Source: Actinomycetes bacterium
Lineage (GTDB): Bacteria; Actinomycetota; Actinomycetes; Actinomycetales; Cellulomonadaceae
Direction: 5' to 3'
Assembly (NCBI GenBank): GCA_023388235.1
Contig: JAEWGQ010000046.1
Span: 1-5,246 of the forward strand
Length of the DNA: 5,246 nucleotides
Shown: one piece after another, positions 5,245 through 5,246 of the stretch
Layout of the letters: each line of letters opens with the position of its first letter
Numbering within the stretch: the stretch's first letter is position 1
The notes under the pieces: model-generated
The model's input: only the letters and a program-made list of their open reading frames with translations
Databases searched by the model: none
Told to the model about the DNA's origin: nothing
Program-made: the position numbers and the translations under genes

Positions 5245-5246
5245 CG

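Noticed and set aside
1..5246. CRISPR array, insertion sequence, tRNA or phage genes
   Set aside because: No spaced identical repeats, transposase motifs, terminal inverted repeats or cloverleaf-like sequences were seen; composition is even throughout.

Overview
The window comes from a very GC-rich bacterium (well above 70 % GC by eye, codon third positions almost all G or C). GTG starts are common, stop/start overlaps of the GTGA type occur twice, and the gene families are typical of high-GC Actinobacteria. The TPM-protein/PspA pair, the PhoP-like two-component system and the HD-protein/DUF4031 pair suggest a member of the Micrococcales such as a Cellulomonas relative. That placement is inference from gene content, not a phylogenetic result.

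Layout. (1) 1-101 is the glycine-rich 3' end of a gene, probably a TPM-domain membrane protein. 140-904 is a PspA/IM30-family membrane-stress protein on the same strand. A perfect 15-bp stem-loop (917-950) closes this unit. (2) 963-1697 on the minus strand is a class I glutamine amidotransferase with a complete Cys-His-Glu triad, convergent with pspA. (3) A 79-bp divergent intergenic region (1698-1776) holds candidate promoters in both directions. It also holds three 7-bp repeats at an exact 11-bp period resembling the mycobacterial PhoP box, and a 7-bp inverted repeat. (4) 1777-2511 is a PhoP-like OmpR-family response regulator and 2508-4094 its sensor histidine kinase, overlapping by 4 bp. 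(5) An 83-bp gap (4095-4177) carries a likely -10 element and a ribosome binding site. It is followed by an HD-domain-like protein (4178-4975) and a DUF4031 protein (4972-5244), again overlapping by 4 bp.

How they work together. The two-component system is the regulatory centre. The intergenic repeats suggest that the regulator controls its own operon and possibly the divergent amidotransferase. The PspA/TPM unit belongs to envelope maintenance. The HD/DUF4031 pair is probably a two-gene operon of unknown substrate. There is no sign of mobile DNA, CRISPR, tRNA or rRNA. Most of the window is ordinary chromosomal core. The intergenic operator architecture and the altered HD motif are the two points most worth checking; no plainly novel system is visible.
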